From a virus, in the IMG/VR virus record IMGVR_UViG_3300031902_000060, positions 1 through 21,734 of that record: a stretch of DNA of 21,734 nucleotides. One strand, written 5' to 3'. The notes under the pieces are model-generated. The model was not told where the DNA came from and did not search any database. It saw nothing but the letters and a program-made list of their open reading frames with translations. Positions 12,826 to 21,261 of this stretch are shown piece after piece; position 1 is the first letter of the stretch; every line of letters begins with the position of its first letter. A program made the translations under genes and the position numbers.

Positions 12826-15639
12826 CTATGGCGTGATGAGCATGCAGGTGGAAAATGTCAGCGCCTGCCAGTTGTCAATGATTGGCATGATTTGCGACAG
12901 CACAGGTGGGATTGTAGTCCAGCGAGCGCACAGCGTAGTAGCCACCAAGGAACCATCTGATGTGGAGTCGAACGTATTGGCCCACACTTTCTCCCCATCA
13001 AAGTACCCGGTATCGCGCATGGTGAAGGTGTATCCTTTGTACCAGTCACCCTGCACCTTGGCGTAGCTCACCCGATAGTCGAACACGTCGTTGACGGGTG
13101 TCACCGAGAACTTGATCCGCATATCGGAGTAGTCCTTGGCCATCGTGGTCGTGTCGTCGGTGATCGCTCCAGTGCGCGTGTCCCGCACGACCGCATTGTT
13201 GTACTGCTCCAGAAACGAGGTGTCCTTCTTCTGGTCGCCGCCCATGCCGCCAGCGAGCACGAAATGGATGCGGTCAAAGATGCAGTGCTCGAACTTGTCC
13301 AGATTAAGATCTGCGATGGTGGACCCACGAATGTTGCCGCCCGGCGCAGTCCACGAGGCGCGCACACCGTTCGCGTTATAAATGAACTCCTGATTGAAGT
13401 AGGCCCACGTGCCGTTGGGGTGCGTGAAGAAGCAGTTCGCACTTGGCGAGATGTACAGCTTCGACATGATCTGGTAAGCGTATAGATACCAACCGGGGCG
13501 CGGTTCCGTCACATCGAACATGGGGAACGGCCGGAAGTTATCTTGCGCCATGCAACTGTTGTACCAGTTCAATGTGGTGGCTGAAGGAAACGGATGATCG
13601 CGTGCGCCGAGCTTGTAGTATTTGTTGCCAAACGTCTCCATCTGCGACCAGTTCTCGAACGGGTCAAAGCCCGGCGTATACGTCTGGTGCGTGAAGGCGC
13701 GGCAATACCACTCACGCAGCGAGTCGAGATCGGCATCCCCCCATGTGCGCAGGTCGTTCAGAGGCATAAGAGACATCACGCCGAACTGCGCGAACAGCAG
13801 CGCACGCGCATCTTCCCAACGTGCGTTGGCGGTGATGATCGAGCGCCACTCAGGTGCCAGAATTGTCGGGAAGAACGTTTCCTTGTACGCCCCCATCACG
13901 CGCACCGATACTCCAAAGTGCTGCGTCATCTTCATGATTGGCTGCGAGGCCGCGTCGATGCCATCAATCTCCCGCACGATGATCTGATCCTTGGTCACGA
14001 ACGAGAGCGTCTGCATACAGTAAGCCAGCAGCAGACAGGAGCCAGTGAGCGGATTGTCGGCAGCGACGATAGCTGACGTGTGCTGGGTCGCCGCGCCAAA
14101 AGTGCGGATCTCCTTGCCAGTGGTCAAGTTCTTCACCGAATACAATTGCCCGTTATAACCCGTGGTCGTGTCGCCGTAGCACTCGATGTCAAGCACACAC
14201 ATGTCACCACGCGCAGCGTCCTTGGGGATCGTGCCATCATCCTTGCGTTTGCCGAACACATCGTGGAACACATACCCAGCAACAAAGCTGCAGTAAGGCG
14301 TTGTCGTCGGTCGCCGTACTTCCGTAGTAGTCAGCGTCACCGTGAAATCTCCGGGGTTGAGGCCCGTAAGTACGATGTCAATGCTTACCTTGAGCAAGCC
14401 GGGCGCGACGTGATACCACTTGTCTCCCATCACCGATGCGGTGCTAGAACGCGCCATAGCTTCCACACCCATGCCGCGCGAATTCAGTTGGTAGAACGAA
14501 GTCGCGGTCGGATAGAAATCGCCGGGGCCAAGCGTGCCGGTGTCGGTGGCGAACGCGCCAAAAAACGTAGTGTCAAGTTGCGCTTCCACGCGCTCGTGCA
14601 CCACGGCGCACATCTCCATGCAATCTGGATGCAGGTGCCAGTCGATCTCCGGAAACGTAAGATTGCCTGTACCTAACGAGTCCCCGGCATCCGGCGCTGC
14701 GAAGTAGTCGCTGAAGCGCTGCGTCTTGGCAAACGTCCAGCCGGGGAACGACACACGATGCATCTGCACATCTGCTTGTGTTACGTTTTGGATGCCAGTT
14801 CCAAGTGGCTGCGTGATGCTGCTCTTGGGGAACACACTGACCTGATCGAAGGCATCGACACTGACCGCGAAGTCGCGCGTGCCCCACGTGGAACTGACCA
14901 CCGTGCGCTGTCCCGCCCGGCGTGGCCAGTCCGCGCCATTTGCCAATGACTGATAAACCGGGGACCACATACCGCGCGTGGTGACAGGCGTAGCTGTGCC
15001 GCGCCAGTGATTGCGATTGCTGTTGTCCGCCCACGGCTCATCGTAGCCCACGTCACGGCTCTCGTGCGCCCACACATTCGGCGTGGTGTTGTTGAAATGG
15101 TACGGCAAGTAAGCGCACTGATACGCACGCATGTAGAGTCCCGTGTGCGAGTGCTGCGGCGCGTAGGATTCGAACATCACGTTCGGATACGTCTTGCGCG
15201 GACCCACCGGGCCGGGATAGCGCACCGGCTCATCGACCAACTGCACCTGCTGCGGCCTACCGATGGGAGAGATCGTGAATGCGTTGGCGTTCTTCGCGCC
15301 ACCTGCAATGTGTGAAACGGCCTGTACCCCTACCCCTGCAGTCAGATCAACCGTGACCACGTTGACCAGCGGAACGCTGACTCCGAACGTCGGTGGAAAG
15401 TCAGGGTTTTGCTCGAACGGCATCCCGGTCGTCTGGAACTCAAAGTAGCCGGTGCCAAGTCCCAGCAGCGTGACGTACACGTCCTCGCCGGTAATGCGCA
15501 TCTGCACGTTGAATGTGCCATCGCCAGTCCAGTGGTCGTAGTGCCGAACACCGGAGTTGTAGATAGCGATGACGCGCCGCTTGAATACCTCGAAGTAGGG
15601 CGCGAAGGAAGGGTCCGTCAGTCGGCCGTGGAACCGCAT
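12826..15639 (-). CDS. large virion protein of unknown family (937 aa)
   Basis: The ATG at 15639 follows GGAGGGTC, a good ribosome binding site, 15 bases after the previous stop. The protein begins MRFHGRLTDPSFAPYFEVFK, then VRHYDHWTGDGTFNVQMRIT. It is rich in Tyr, Trp, Phe and His, with aromatic clusters such as LYMRAYQCAYLPYHFNNTT and WYLYAYQIMSKLYI. No transmembrane segment, signal peptide, coiled coil or catalytic motif is evident. A beta-rich secreted or particle-surface fold is the best guess. Its position among structural genes makes a tail or virion role likely. I do not recognise the family, and it is the largest gene here without any hint of mechanism. Confidence 0.8.
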   Translation of the reverse strand: MRFHGRLTDPSFAPYFEVFKRRVIAIYNSGVRHYDHWTGDGTFNVQMRITGEDVYVTLLGLGTGYFEFQTTGMPFEQNPDFPPTFGVSVPLVNVVTVDLTAGVGVQAVSHIAGGAKNANAFTISPIGRPQQVQLVDEPVRYPGPVGPRKTYPNVMFESYAPQHSHTGLYMRAYQCAYLPYHFNNTTPNVWAHESRDVGYDEPWADNSNRNHWRGTATPVTTRGMWSPVYQSLANGADWPRRAGQRTVVSSTWGTRDFAVSVDAFDQVSVFPKSSITQPLGTGIQNVTQADVQMHRVSFPGWTFAKTQRFSDYFAAPDAGDSLGTGNLTFPEIDWHLHPDCMEMCAVVHERVEAQLDTTFFGAFATDTGTLGPGDFYPTATSFYQLNSRGMGVEAMARSSTASVMGDKWYHVAPGLLKVSIDIVLTGLNPGDFTVTLTTTEVRRPTTTPYCSFVAGYVFHDVFGKRKDDGTIPKDAARGDMCVLDIECYGDTTTGYNGQLYSVKNLTTGKEIRTFGAATQHTSAIVAADNPLTGSCLLLAYCMQTLSFVTKDQIIVREIDGIDAASQPIMKMTQHFGVSVRVMGAYKETFFPTILAPEWRSIITANARWEDARALLFAQFGVMSLMPLNDLRTWGDADLDSLREWYCRAFTHQTYTPGFDPFENWSQMETFGNKYYKLGARDHPFPSATTLNWYNSCMAQDNFRPFPMFDVTEPRPGWYLYAYQIMSKLYISPSANCFFTHPNGTWAYFNQEFIYNANGVRASWTAPGGNIRGSTIADLNLDKFEHCIFDRIHFVLAGGMGGDQKKDTSFLEQYNNAVVRDTRTGAITDDTTTMAKDYSDMRIKFSVTPVNDVFDYRVSYAKVQGDWYKGYTFTMRDTGYFDGEKVWANTFDSTSDGSLVATTLCARWTTIPPVLSQIMPIIDNWQALTFSTCMLITP

Positions 15640-15654
15640 GCGGACCCTCCAAGG

Positions 15655-16095
15655 CTACAAGGTCGGCAGGCCGATGGAGAACGTGTCAACGGGATACAAC
15701 GTAGTGTTCACCAACGCGACCACGGGCAGGATCATCTCTGCGGCCGACAGTCCCACCAGCCCCTGCACCCGCGCATCCGTGGTGCTGAGCACACCTGAGT
15801 CAGTCGATGTCACCAAGCGGTAGTGCGTCACCGTGGCTGTGGCTACTGCGTTCCCACTCCACACTTCGGCCAGCGTCTTGGTAATCACACCACCGGCCGC
15901 CGCCGAAGCAAACGTCAGCCCCGTAGCCGTGGCGTTATTCGAGAGCGTCAGTACCAACGATCCCGTCAGTGTGGCATCCGCCGACGCGGGCACCGTTCCC
16001 GAATACAGCTTGACGAACCCGAGATTGAAGATTGTCCGGAACGCTGCTGTATCGAGCAGCTTGTTGCGCAGCCCGGTCGAAAGTTGCAGGGCCAT
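15655..16095 (-). CDS. small virion-associated protein, paralogue of the upstream gene (146 aa)
   Basis: The protein starts MALQLSTGLRNKLLDTAAF, then FVKLYSGTVPASADATLTG, followed by ATGLTFASAAAGGVITKTLA, EVWSGNAVATATVTHYRLV and VDTFSIGLPTL. The layout (LSTG-x-x-NK-LLD, Y/F-SG-x-P-x-x-AD, GLTF/ITF, V-x-x-K, W, then a terminal D-x-x-x-I-x-LP) is shared with the 150-residue protein encoded immediately upstream, so the two are tandem duplicates. This layout is common among small phage tail-region proteins of unknown role. The ATG lies two bases after the stop of the paralogue, showing tight coupling. Confidence 0.8.
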   Translation of the reverse strand: MALQLSTGLRNKLLDTAAFRTIFNLGFVKLYSGTVPASADATLTGSLVLTLSNNATATGLTFASAAAGGVITKTLAEVWSGNAVATATVTHYRLVTSTDSGVLSTTDARVQGLVGLSAAEMILPVVALVNTTLYPVDTFSIGLPTL

Positions 16096-16097
16096 CG

Positions 16098-16550
16098 TTA
16101 CGCCTTCGGCAGTTGGATGGTGAGTGAGTCAACGGACGTGACCGCAGACGTGACGATGTTGGTGTTGCTGATGTTGGCGTCCGCGCCCGCCGTGCCGATG
16201 GTGCCGGTGATCCGTGCGAACGTGGCCGATGCGCCCGTGTACGTGTCGCCGGTCTGGTAGATCATGAACCAGCCTGCCACGCCAGTTGCTAGGCCGTGGA
16301 ACTTCCAGTTCTGCGAAGCGGCCTTGCTGGAGACACCGGCCACGGCAGCATCGAACGTGATCGCCGTTACCCCGTCATCGTTGTTGGTCACGGTGCCCAG
16401 CAGAGTGGCCGAGCCAGATCCGCTGTCCGCGTCCGCAGGTTGTGATCCGGCGAAGATCGCCATGAAGCCACCGAAGGCACCCTTGATGCCGCCCGTGGTG
16501 CCGCCGTCCAACATCTTGTTGACCATTCCGGTAGACAGACGAATTGTCAT
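16098..16550 (-). CDS. small virion-associated protein, first of a tandem paralogue pair (150 aa)
   Basis: The ATG overlaps the stop of the upstream 426-residue gene by four bases (ATGA on the minus strand), and AGAGGATC lies upstream. The sequence starts MTIRLSTGMVNKMLDGGTTGG, then FMAIFAGSQPADADSGSGS and ITFDAAVAGVSSKAASQNW, and ends VDSLTIQLPKA. It resembles a recurrent phage protein pattern (LSTGL-x-NA ... IFSG-x-QP-x-x-AD ... LTFDAP-x-x-GV-x-SK) whose function I do not know. The Ala/Gly/Thr-rich beta-type composition fits a small virion or tail component. It forms a duplicate pair with the next gene. Confidence 0.8.
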   Translation of the reverse strand: MTIRLSTGMVNKMLDGGTTGGIKGAFGGFMAIFAGSQPADADSGSGSATLLGTVTNNDDGVTAITFDAAVAGVSSKAASQNWKFHGLATGVAGWFMIYQTGDTYTGASATFARITGTIGTAGADANISNTNIVTSAVTSVDSLTIQLPKA

Positions 16551-17827
16551 CGCTCGATCCTCTGGTTGAATGCAGGGTTGCCGCTTACGGTGGAAGCCAG
16601 TAGCTTACCGTAGCCGCGAGAGTAAAACAGACGTGCATGATTGAACACGCCGGGGTCGCCAGAAAAAGTCTTTTCGGTGAGTAGTTCGTACGGCATTGCT
16701 TTGGCAATTCCCCGCACCGTCCAGAAATACGCCGTGCCATCAGGAGCCACGTCGCCACAACTGCCCAGCACTACACCATACTGAGTAAGCTCTGTCAACG
16801 TAGTGCCGTCCCAATGGTAGATCTGGTTGTCAGTGCCAATGATGAGTCCCTTTGGGGTATCAAGCATCAGCACCACTTCCCCTATCACCGTCAGGAAGTC
16901 CTCTGCTTTGTTGAACAGGTGATACTGCAGTGGCAAGCTAATCCACACCACGCTCATGCCAACCTGTTCCACATACTCAGCCGCGTACAACTGGCCGTTG
17001 TAATGCTTGATCGTGCGGCAAGCGCTGGGGTACGCTTCGACGGCAACAGTGTAGGGATAGACCACACCACCCTTCGCATATAGCTGATCGACCGTTATGG
17101 TGACAGTCTGCGTGGTAAACGTGCCCACCAGCATGTACTCATCACCACCGGGCGGGCAGGCGTAGATGTTGGTGTACTTGTACTTCACCGGCACATCCAC
17201 CTGCACTATCGCTGATTCCGGAGGGGCGGTCACGGGGATGATCGCCGAAGGCGCGGACTCCCGGCCATCGGCCGCGACGTAGGTAGCAAAGACGCGGAAG
17301 GTATTTGAGACGTAGCGCCCGCCGATGTTGAAGGCCAGCACCTGTCGCGTACCGGAACTCAGGAGCGTAGCGGAGTTGATGACCGGCGTGTCGATGCCCA
17401 GCGGCACCCAATCGGTCCCCTGCCGCACGATCCCCATGTCGATCCCGTCCGTGTAGTAGATAAAGTTGCTTGGATCTTCAGTCCAGTAGAAGCCGCCCGG
17501 TGGCCCCAGCAGGGACAGGCCGCTAGCCAGTGTCGTGGTCGAGCCATCCGGATTCACGCGCACACAAAGTCCGTCCTTGATGGCGATCAAGAAGTTCTGG
17601 CTGTTGTTGGCGTATGCGCCGCGATAATTACCTGCTGCAAATAGCGTGTAGCCACTGCGCCGTACGATCTGCTTCTCGTTGTCGATCTCGACGTTGACCG
17701 CAGACTTGAGGCCAGTCCAGCCGATCTCCTTGGGCGACTTGGTGTTGATGATGCCATCGAACTTGCCAAACGATGCGTCATCGACGCCGACTGCGGCCGG
17801 GCGTGGGCGGGATTCCGGAATGGCCAT
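16547..17827 (-). CDS. phage virion protein, predicted beta-propeller-like (426 aa)
   Basis: The ATG follows AGGAGGTC with close spacing. The N-terminal part has INTKSPKEIGWTGLKSAVNV, then IDNEKQIVRRSGYTLFAAG, followed by short strand motifs (FLIAIKDGLCVRV, FIYYTDGIDMGIVR, FATYVAADGRESAPS) and later CRTIKHYNGQLYAAEYV and GLIIGTDNQIYHWDG. The A-x-N-V-x-I-D-x-x-x-x-x-x-RR-GY opening and repeated four-stranded blade-like segments are typical of a widespread phage structural family whose members lie in the head-tail or tail region. I infer a propeller fold. The stop overlaps the next gene by four bases and it is co-translated with the paralogue pair. Confidence 0.8.
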   Translation of the reverse strand: MAIPESRPRPAAVGVDDASFGKFDGIINTKSPKEIGWTGLKSAVNVEIDNEKQIVRRSGYTLFAAGNYRGAYANNSQNFLIAIKDGLCVRVNPDGSTTTLASGLSLLGPPGGFYWTEDPSNFIYYTDGIDMGIVRQGTDWVPLGIDTPVINSATLLSSGTRQVLAFNIGGRYVSNTFRVFATYVAADGRESAPSAIIPVTAPPESAIVQVDVPVKYKYTNIYACPPGGDEYMLVGTFTTQTVTITVDQLYAKGGVVYPYTVAVEAYPSACRTIKHYNGQLYAAEYVEQVGMSVVWISLPLQYHLFNKAEDFLTVIGEVVLMLDTPKGLIIGTDNQIYHWDGTTLTELTQYGVVLGSCGDVAPDGTAYFWTVRGIAKAMPYELLTEKTFSGDPGVFNHARLFYSRGYGKLLASTVSGNPAFNQRIER

Positions 17828-17844
17828 GCTGACCTCCTGTATGC

Positions 17845-20800
17845 CTACGAAGTTACCACGAATAGATCAGGTGGAGTAGTCTGCAATTTGCCACTGGTAT
17901 CCCCAGCCGCAGCCCACAGATCGTTCTTGGCTTTCTCGGCCGGAAAGGCGCTCGCCACATCCCCAACGTATCCGGTAGCCTGCACGCCTGTGACCACGAC
18001 CGAACTGTCGTAGGTAAACCCAAGCGCACCGGCCGCTGTGGTCGCACGTAACCCGGTTAGCGCCCTGTCTACAGCCACGGAGAGGGCACCCTGCGCCGTG
18101 GTGCCGCGCAGCCCCGACAGCACTACCGCCAGTAGCGGCGTGAGCACGCCCGCAGCCGTGGTCGCCATCCCACCGGCAAACGCTTTATCTATCGTCTGCT
18201 GCATGACCCCCTGCGCCATCGTCGCCAATCGCCCCGAGAGCGTTGCCCCGGCCGGGACAGATGCCAGCAGGACGCCCTGCGCGCTCGTGGCCAGTAGCCC
18301 GCTCGGCGCTGTCGTGTTGGCAATGCTGGGGGTCAGAACTCCAGCGCTGGTGGTCGCCAGTCCCCCGGTCAGCAAGCGCGCGATCTGCGCCCCGAGCGCG
18401 CCCTGTCCAGTGGTCGCCGGTTGCCCGGTAAGCGCCTTGTCGATGGTTTTCTGCAGCGCCCCTTGCGCAATCGTAGCGCGCAGCCCGGACAGAGTTACCG
18501 CCCCGGCATCCGTGGTCACGATCAGCGTGCCGGGGACCAGCGTGGCCCGCAGGTACGGCATGACAATCGATCCCAGCCCCGGCGGGTTGGTGGTAAGCGT
18601 CAACCGCATTCCCTGCAGGATGACCGGGAACTGCATCGCACCTTGGAACGTGTTGATCCGCTGCCCGGTAAGATGCCCCTCGTAGGTGTAGAGAATCCCC
18701 TGCGCCGTCGTCGCCACCTGCCCGGTGAGCAACGAGTACATGTCGCCCAACCCAAGCACACCTTGCGCCGTCGTCGCCACCTGCCCGGTGAGACGAATGA
18801 AAAACTCTGGAGTGATCGAGCCTTGCGAGGTGGTGGCGCGCAGTCCGGTTAGCGCTTGGAACACCGGATTGGAGACAATCGTGCCGACCCGACCGACACG
18901 CCCTTCTGCCGCCACCGACATGAGCTTCGGCTGCGCATTCCAATAGTCCACCCACACCGCTGCCGTATCTTCCCGCGTGGTCGAGAAAAACTCAGACCAG
19001 CGTTGCGTGTAGAGGAACGACTGCTGCCCGCTGCCCGAACCGGAATAGTGGTCGTTGTTGTATTCGAACGACCCACCAAATGAACCGATTGGCTGCAGGA
19101 ACGTGGTGGAAGAACCATCGACGGTAGCCGTGGAACTTACCGTCGTCCACGTCGAAGAAGTGCTGGTGGCGTCATTGACGTAGACGCGCCCGAGATCTTC
19201 TTTGATATGCGAGAACGAAATCTTGGTGCCATACAGCACATGCACCACTTCATCGCCGCGCGTCTCCAGATGCTCGAAGCCGGGGATCAGGTAGTCGCTG
19301 ATCGAAGGACCGGACTTAATGGTCAACGTCGGCGCAGTGGCAGTCGCAGCAGTCCACGACAGGTTGACGATGTTGCGGTCAAACAGGAACTGCGTGACGC
19401 TGCTGCCGCTGGAGATCTTGACTACCTGCGCTACGATACGCTCTTGCGTAACGTTACGGGTTGTCTCTTGACTTGGATACCAAGTACCCGCAGTAGCCCA
19501 TGGCGTTGCCGTCGTCACTGTGTTCGAGATGACGTTTCCGGTGTAGGCGTTCATCACCAGTACACCGATGGACTCCGTGCGCTGTGCATCCGGTTGCGAG
19601 TGCAGGTAGATGACGTACACCACGTCGCCGTAACCGGACGGCACCACCGTCAGATGTTCGGGCAGTGTCCAGATCGCATCCGTGCCGCTGACCGTCGTGA
19701 CCAGCGTTTCATTACCCCAGCGATACCCGGCAGGATCAGCGTTGAGCGTGGGATCGACAATCTGCAAACGACGGAACGCAACCCCTACACCTTGCTGTGG
19801 ATTGTGCGGGACGATAGAGAACTGCGGAGATGCGGTGGTTGCCTGCAGCCCCAGCAGCGGAACACTGACTGAACCGACGAAGAACGACGGAGAAGAGAAA
19901 TCCTTGGGCCAGCCAATCGCCTGCAGTCCGGTCAACGGCTGATAGATGGTGCTCGATGCATCTACCGGAGTTACCGTCCCTGCTGCTGTGGTAGCGCGCA
20001 GTCCGACTAGCGTTGCCCCACCGTTATCTACCAGCGGTGTAATCACACCTGACGTGAGTGTGACTTTGCAGAACGTCAGTCCGATCTGATCGCCAACCAC
20101 GGACAGATCCACCGGACGCGTGTAGAACGCCAGCGTGTCGTACTGGCTTACAGCATAAATCCCCATCGGCGCGAAGTTAGACGCTGTGGTGGGTACGGTG
20201 CGCGTGACTGAAGGCTGTACATTGCGGCCAAGAAACAACTCAGGACCGTTATAGTTGCCAGCACCGAGATCGCCTGCCTGCCACGCCATGAACTCCGTGT
20301 ACCCAGCGCCACGTTGGTTCTGAATCGTTGGATTGACAGTAGTGAAGCCTGTGGTCTGGATCAGTGTGCGCGAATACGCTGACTGGATGTTGCCGTCGGG
20401 GTCGAGCGAGAGCCAACCGCCTTGATACGTGGCAGTCGTGTACACCGGCCAGCCAATGCCGGGACCGGATGGCAGTGCGCCTAAACGCGGGAATAGCTGA
20501 TCGGTAACGGCTGGGTTAGCCGCCAGATCCAACTGGTTGGCCGACGACAACGCACTGCCGCTCTCCGTCCACGTAAACGTCTCGTGCGTTTTCTGATCGA
20601 CAATCATCGTCCCCGTGCGGCGAGAATTCAGCGCAAGGTTGGTGATGTTGATCCACTCTGCAGTGCCGTACAGCTTGCCGTTGGCACTCAGGAATTGCGT
20701 GCGCATGATGCGCGGATCTGGCGTGCCACTCGACAGCAACCGCACGCCGGTAAGCACCGGCACCTGTGGAACTACCGAAGTGCTGCTGGCCGTGCCAACA

Positions 20801-21258
20801 CTGATAACCGGAGTCAGTGCACCTTGTGCGGTAGTAGCACGCAGTCCACCCAGCACATTAAGTGTGCCCTGCGCAGTGGTAACACCGAGTCCCGTCAGTA
20901 CGACCGCAATTTCCGGAGTGATCGTGCCCTGCGCGGAAGTGGCGATCTGCCCGATAGGGGCGGCGCTGATTGCTCCAGTAATCGTACCTTGTGCGGTGGA
21001 GATGCGCCCCGGCATTAACGCCAAGTTACCGGCGATAGCGGTCGCCGATAGCCCGGTCAACCTCTGCGAAATAGGAGCACCCCCACCCGCAGTTACGGTA
21101 GGCGTGACGAGCTTGACGGTTGTGTTGGGAGACTGTACCGGAGTCAGTACAATCTGAACTGCTGGATCGAGCGCAGGTAGAGTAGGCGGCCCGAGTTGAA
21201 TATTCGCTCCCGCTTGCGCAGGGAGCAGGACAATTATTTCACTGCCGCGAGTAGGCAC
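17845..21258 (-). CDS. large repeat-array virion protein, probable tail/adhesion component (1137 aa, GTG start)
   Basis: About 18 units of roughly 20 residues with the consensus LTGLRATTAQGALTP-x-I occur in two clusters: residues of about 67-155 and 800-1110. Two or three degenerate copies lie near 410-480. The last unit reads VTGVQATGYVGDVA, close to the VTGV-x-ATG-x-VG repeats seen in many phage tail proteins. Between the arrays lies a unique aromatic-rich region (for example FLGRNVQPSVTRTVP, then FEYNNDHYSGSGSGQQSF and QRWSEFFSTTREDTAAV). The array should form a beta structure, perhaps fibrous. The GTG at 21256-21258 lies three bases after the previous stop with a weak binding site. Role in host contact is inference from repeats, size and position. 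Confidence 0.8.
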   Translation of the reverse strand: MPTRGSEIIVLLPAQAGANIQLGPPTLPALDPAVQIVLTPVQSPNTTVKLVTPTVTAGGGAPISQRLTGLSATAIAGNLALMPGRISTAQGTITGAISAAPIGQIATSAQGTITPEIAVVLTGLGVTTAQGTLNVLGGLRATTAQGALTPVISVGTASSTSVVPQVPVLTGVRLLSSGTPDPRIMRTQFLSANGKLYGTAEWINITNLALNSRRTGTMIVDQKTHETFTWTESGSALSSANQLDLAANPAVTDQLFPRLGALPSGPGIGWPVYTTATYQGGWLSLDPDGNIQSAYSRTLIQTTGFTTVNPTIQNQRGAGYTEFMAWQAGDLGAGNYNGPELFLGRNVQPSVTRTVPTTASNFAPMGIYAVSQYDTLAFYTRPVDLSVVGDQIGLTFCKVTLTSGVITPLVDNGGATLVGLRATTAAGTVTPVDASSTIYQPLTGLQAIGWPKDFSSPSFFVGSVSVPLLGLQATTASPQFSIVPHNPQQGVGVAFRRLQIVDPTLNADPAGYRWGNETLVTTVSGTDAIWTLPEHLTVVPSGYGDVVYVIYLHSQPDAQRTESIGVLVMNAYTGNVISNTVTTATPWATAGTWYPSQETTRNVTQERIVAQVVKISSGSSVTQFLFDRNIVNLSWTAATATAPTLTIKSGPSISDYLIPGFEHLETRGDEVVHVLYGTKISFSHIKEDLGRVYVNDATSTSSTWTTVSSTATVDGSSTTFLQPIGSFGGSFEYNNDHYSGSGSGQQSFLYTQRWSEFFSTTREDTAAVWVDYWNAQPKLMSVAAEGRVGRVGTIVSNPVFQALTGLRATTSQGSITPEFFIRLTGQVATTAQGVLGLGDMYSLLTGQVATTAQGILYTYEGHLTGQRINTFQGAMQFPVILQGMRLTLTTNPPGLGSIVMPYLRATLVPGTLIVTTDAGAVTLSGLRATIAQGALQKTIDKALTGQPATTGQGALGAQIARLLTGGLATTSAGVLTPSIANTTAPSGLLATSAQGVLLASVPAGATLSGRLATMAQGVMQQTIDKAFAGGMATTAAGVLTPLLAVVLSGLRGTTAQGALSVAVDRALTGLRATTAAGALGFTYDSSVVVTGVQATGYVGDVASAFPAEKAKNDLWAAAGDTSGKLQTTPPDLFVVTS
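17957..18860 (-). repeat. C-terminal coding repeat array (about 13 units, 19-22 codons)
   Basis: On the minus strand these bases encode successive LTG-x-x-ATTAQG-type units, for example LTGQVATTAQGVLGLG, LSGLRATIAQGALQKTIDKA, LTGGLATTSAGVLTP and LTGLRATTAAGALGF. Units ending TIDKA recur (QKTIDKA and QQTIDKA), suggesting longer blocks have been duplicated. One pair is identical over 29 bases (18701-18729 and 18764-18792, 63 bases apart, 21 codons). The array is coding, in phase and without uniform spacers. Confidence 0.85.
19820..20025 (-). repeat. degenerate copies of the same repeat inside the central region
   Basis: The encoded segments LVGLRATTAAGTVTP, LTGLQAIGWPKDF and LLGLQATTASPQFSI keep the L-x-GL-x-A-T core. 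They show that the repeat once extended, or was inserted, between the two main arrays. Confidence 0.55.
20794..21060 (-). repeat. N-terminal coding repeat array (about 5 units)
   Basis: This stretch encodes residues of about 67-155 of the large repeat protein, with units LTGLSATAIAGNLAL, RISTAQGTITGAI, GQIATSAQGTITPEI, LTGLGVTTAQGTLNV and LGGLRATTAQGALTP. They match the C-terminal array, so the array is split by the unique central region or was copied to both ends. Confidence 0.75.
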
Positions 21259-21261
21259 GAC

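Noticed and set aside
17957-18860. CRISPR-like array
   Set aside because: The repeats are in phase within a long coding frame, vary in sequence and length, and encode a consistent protein unit; there are no unique spacers of uniform length.
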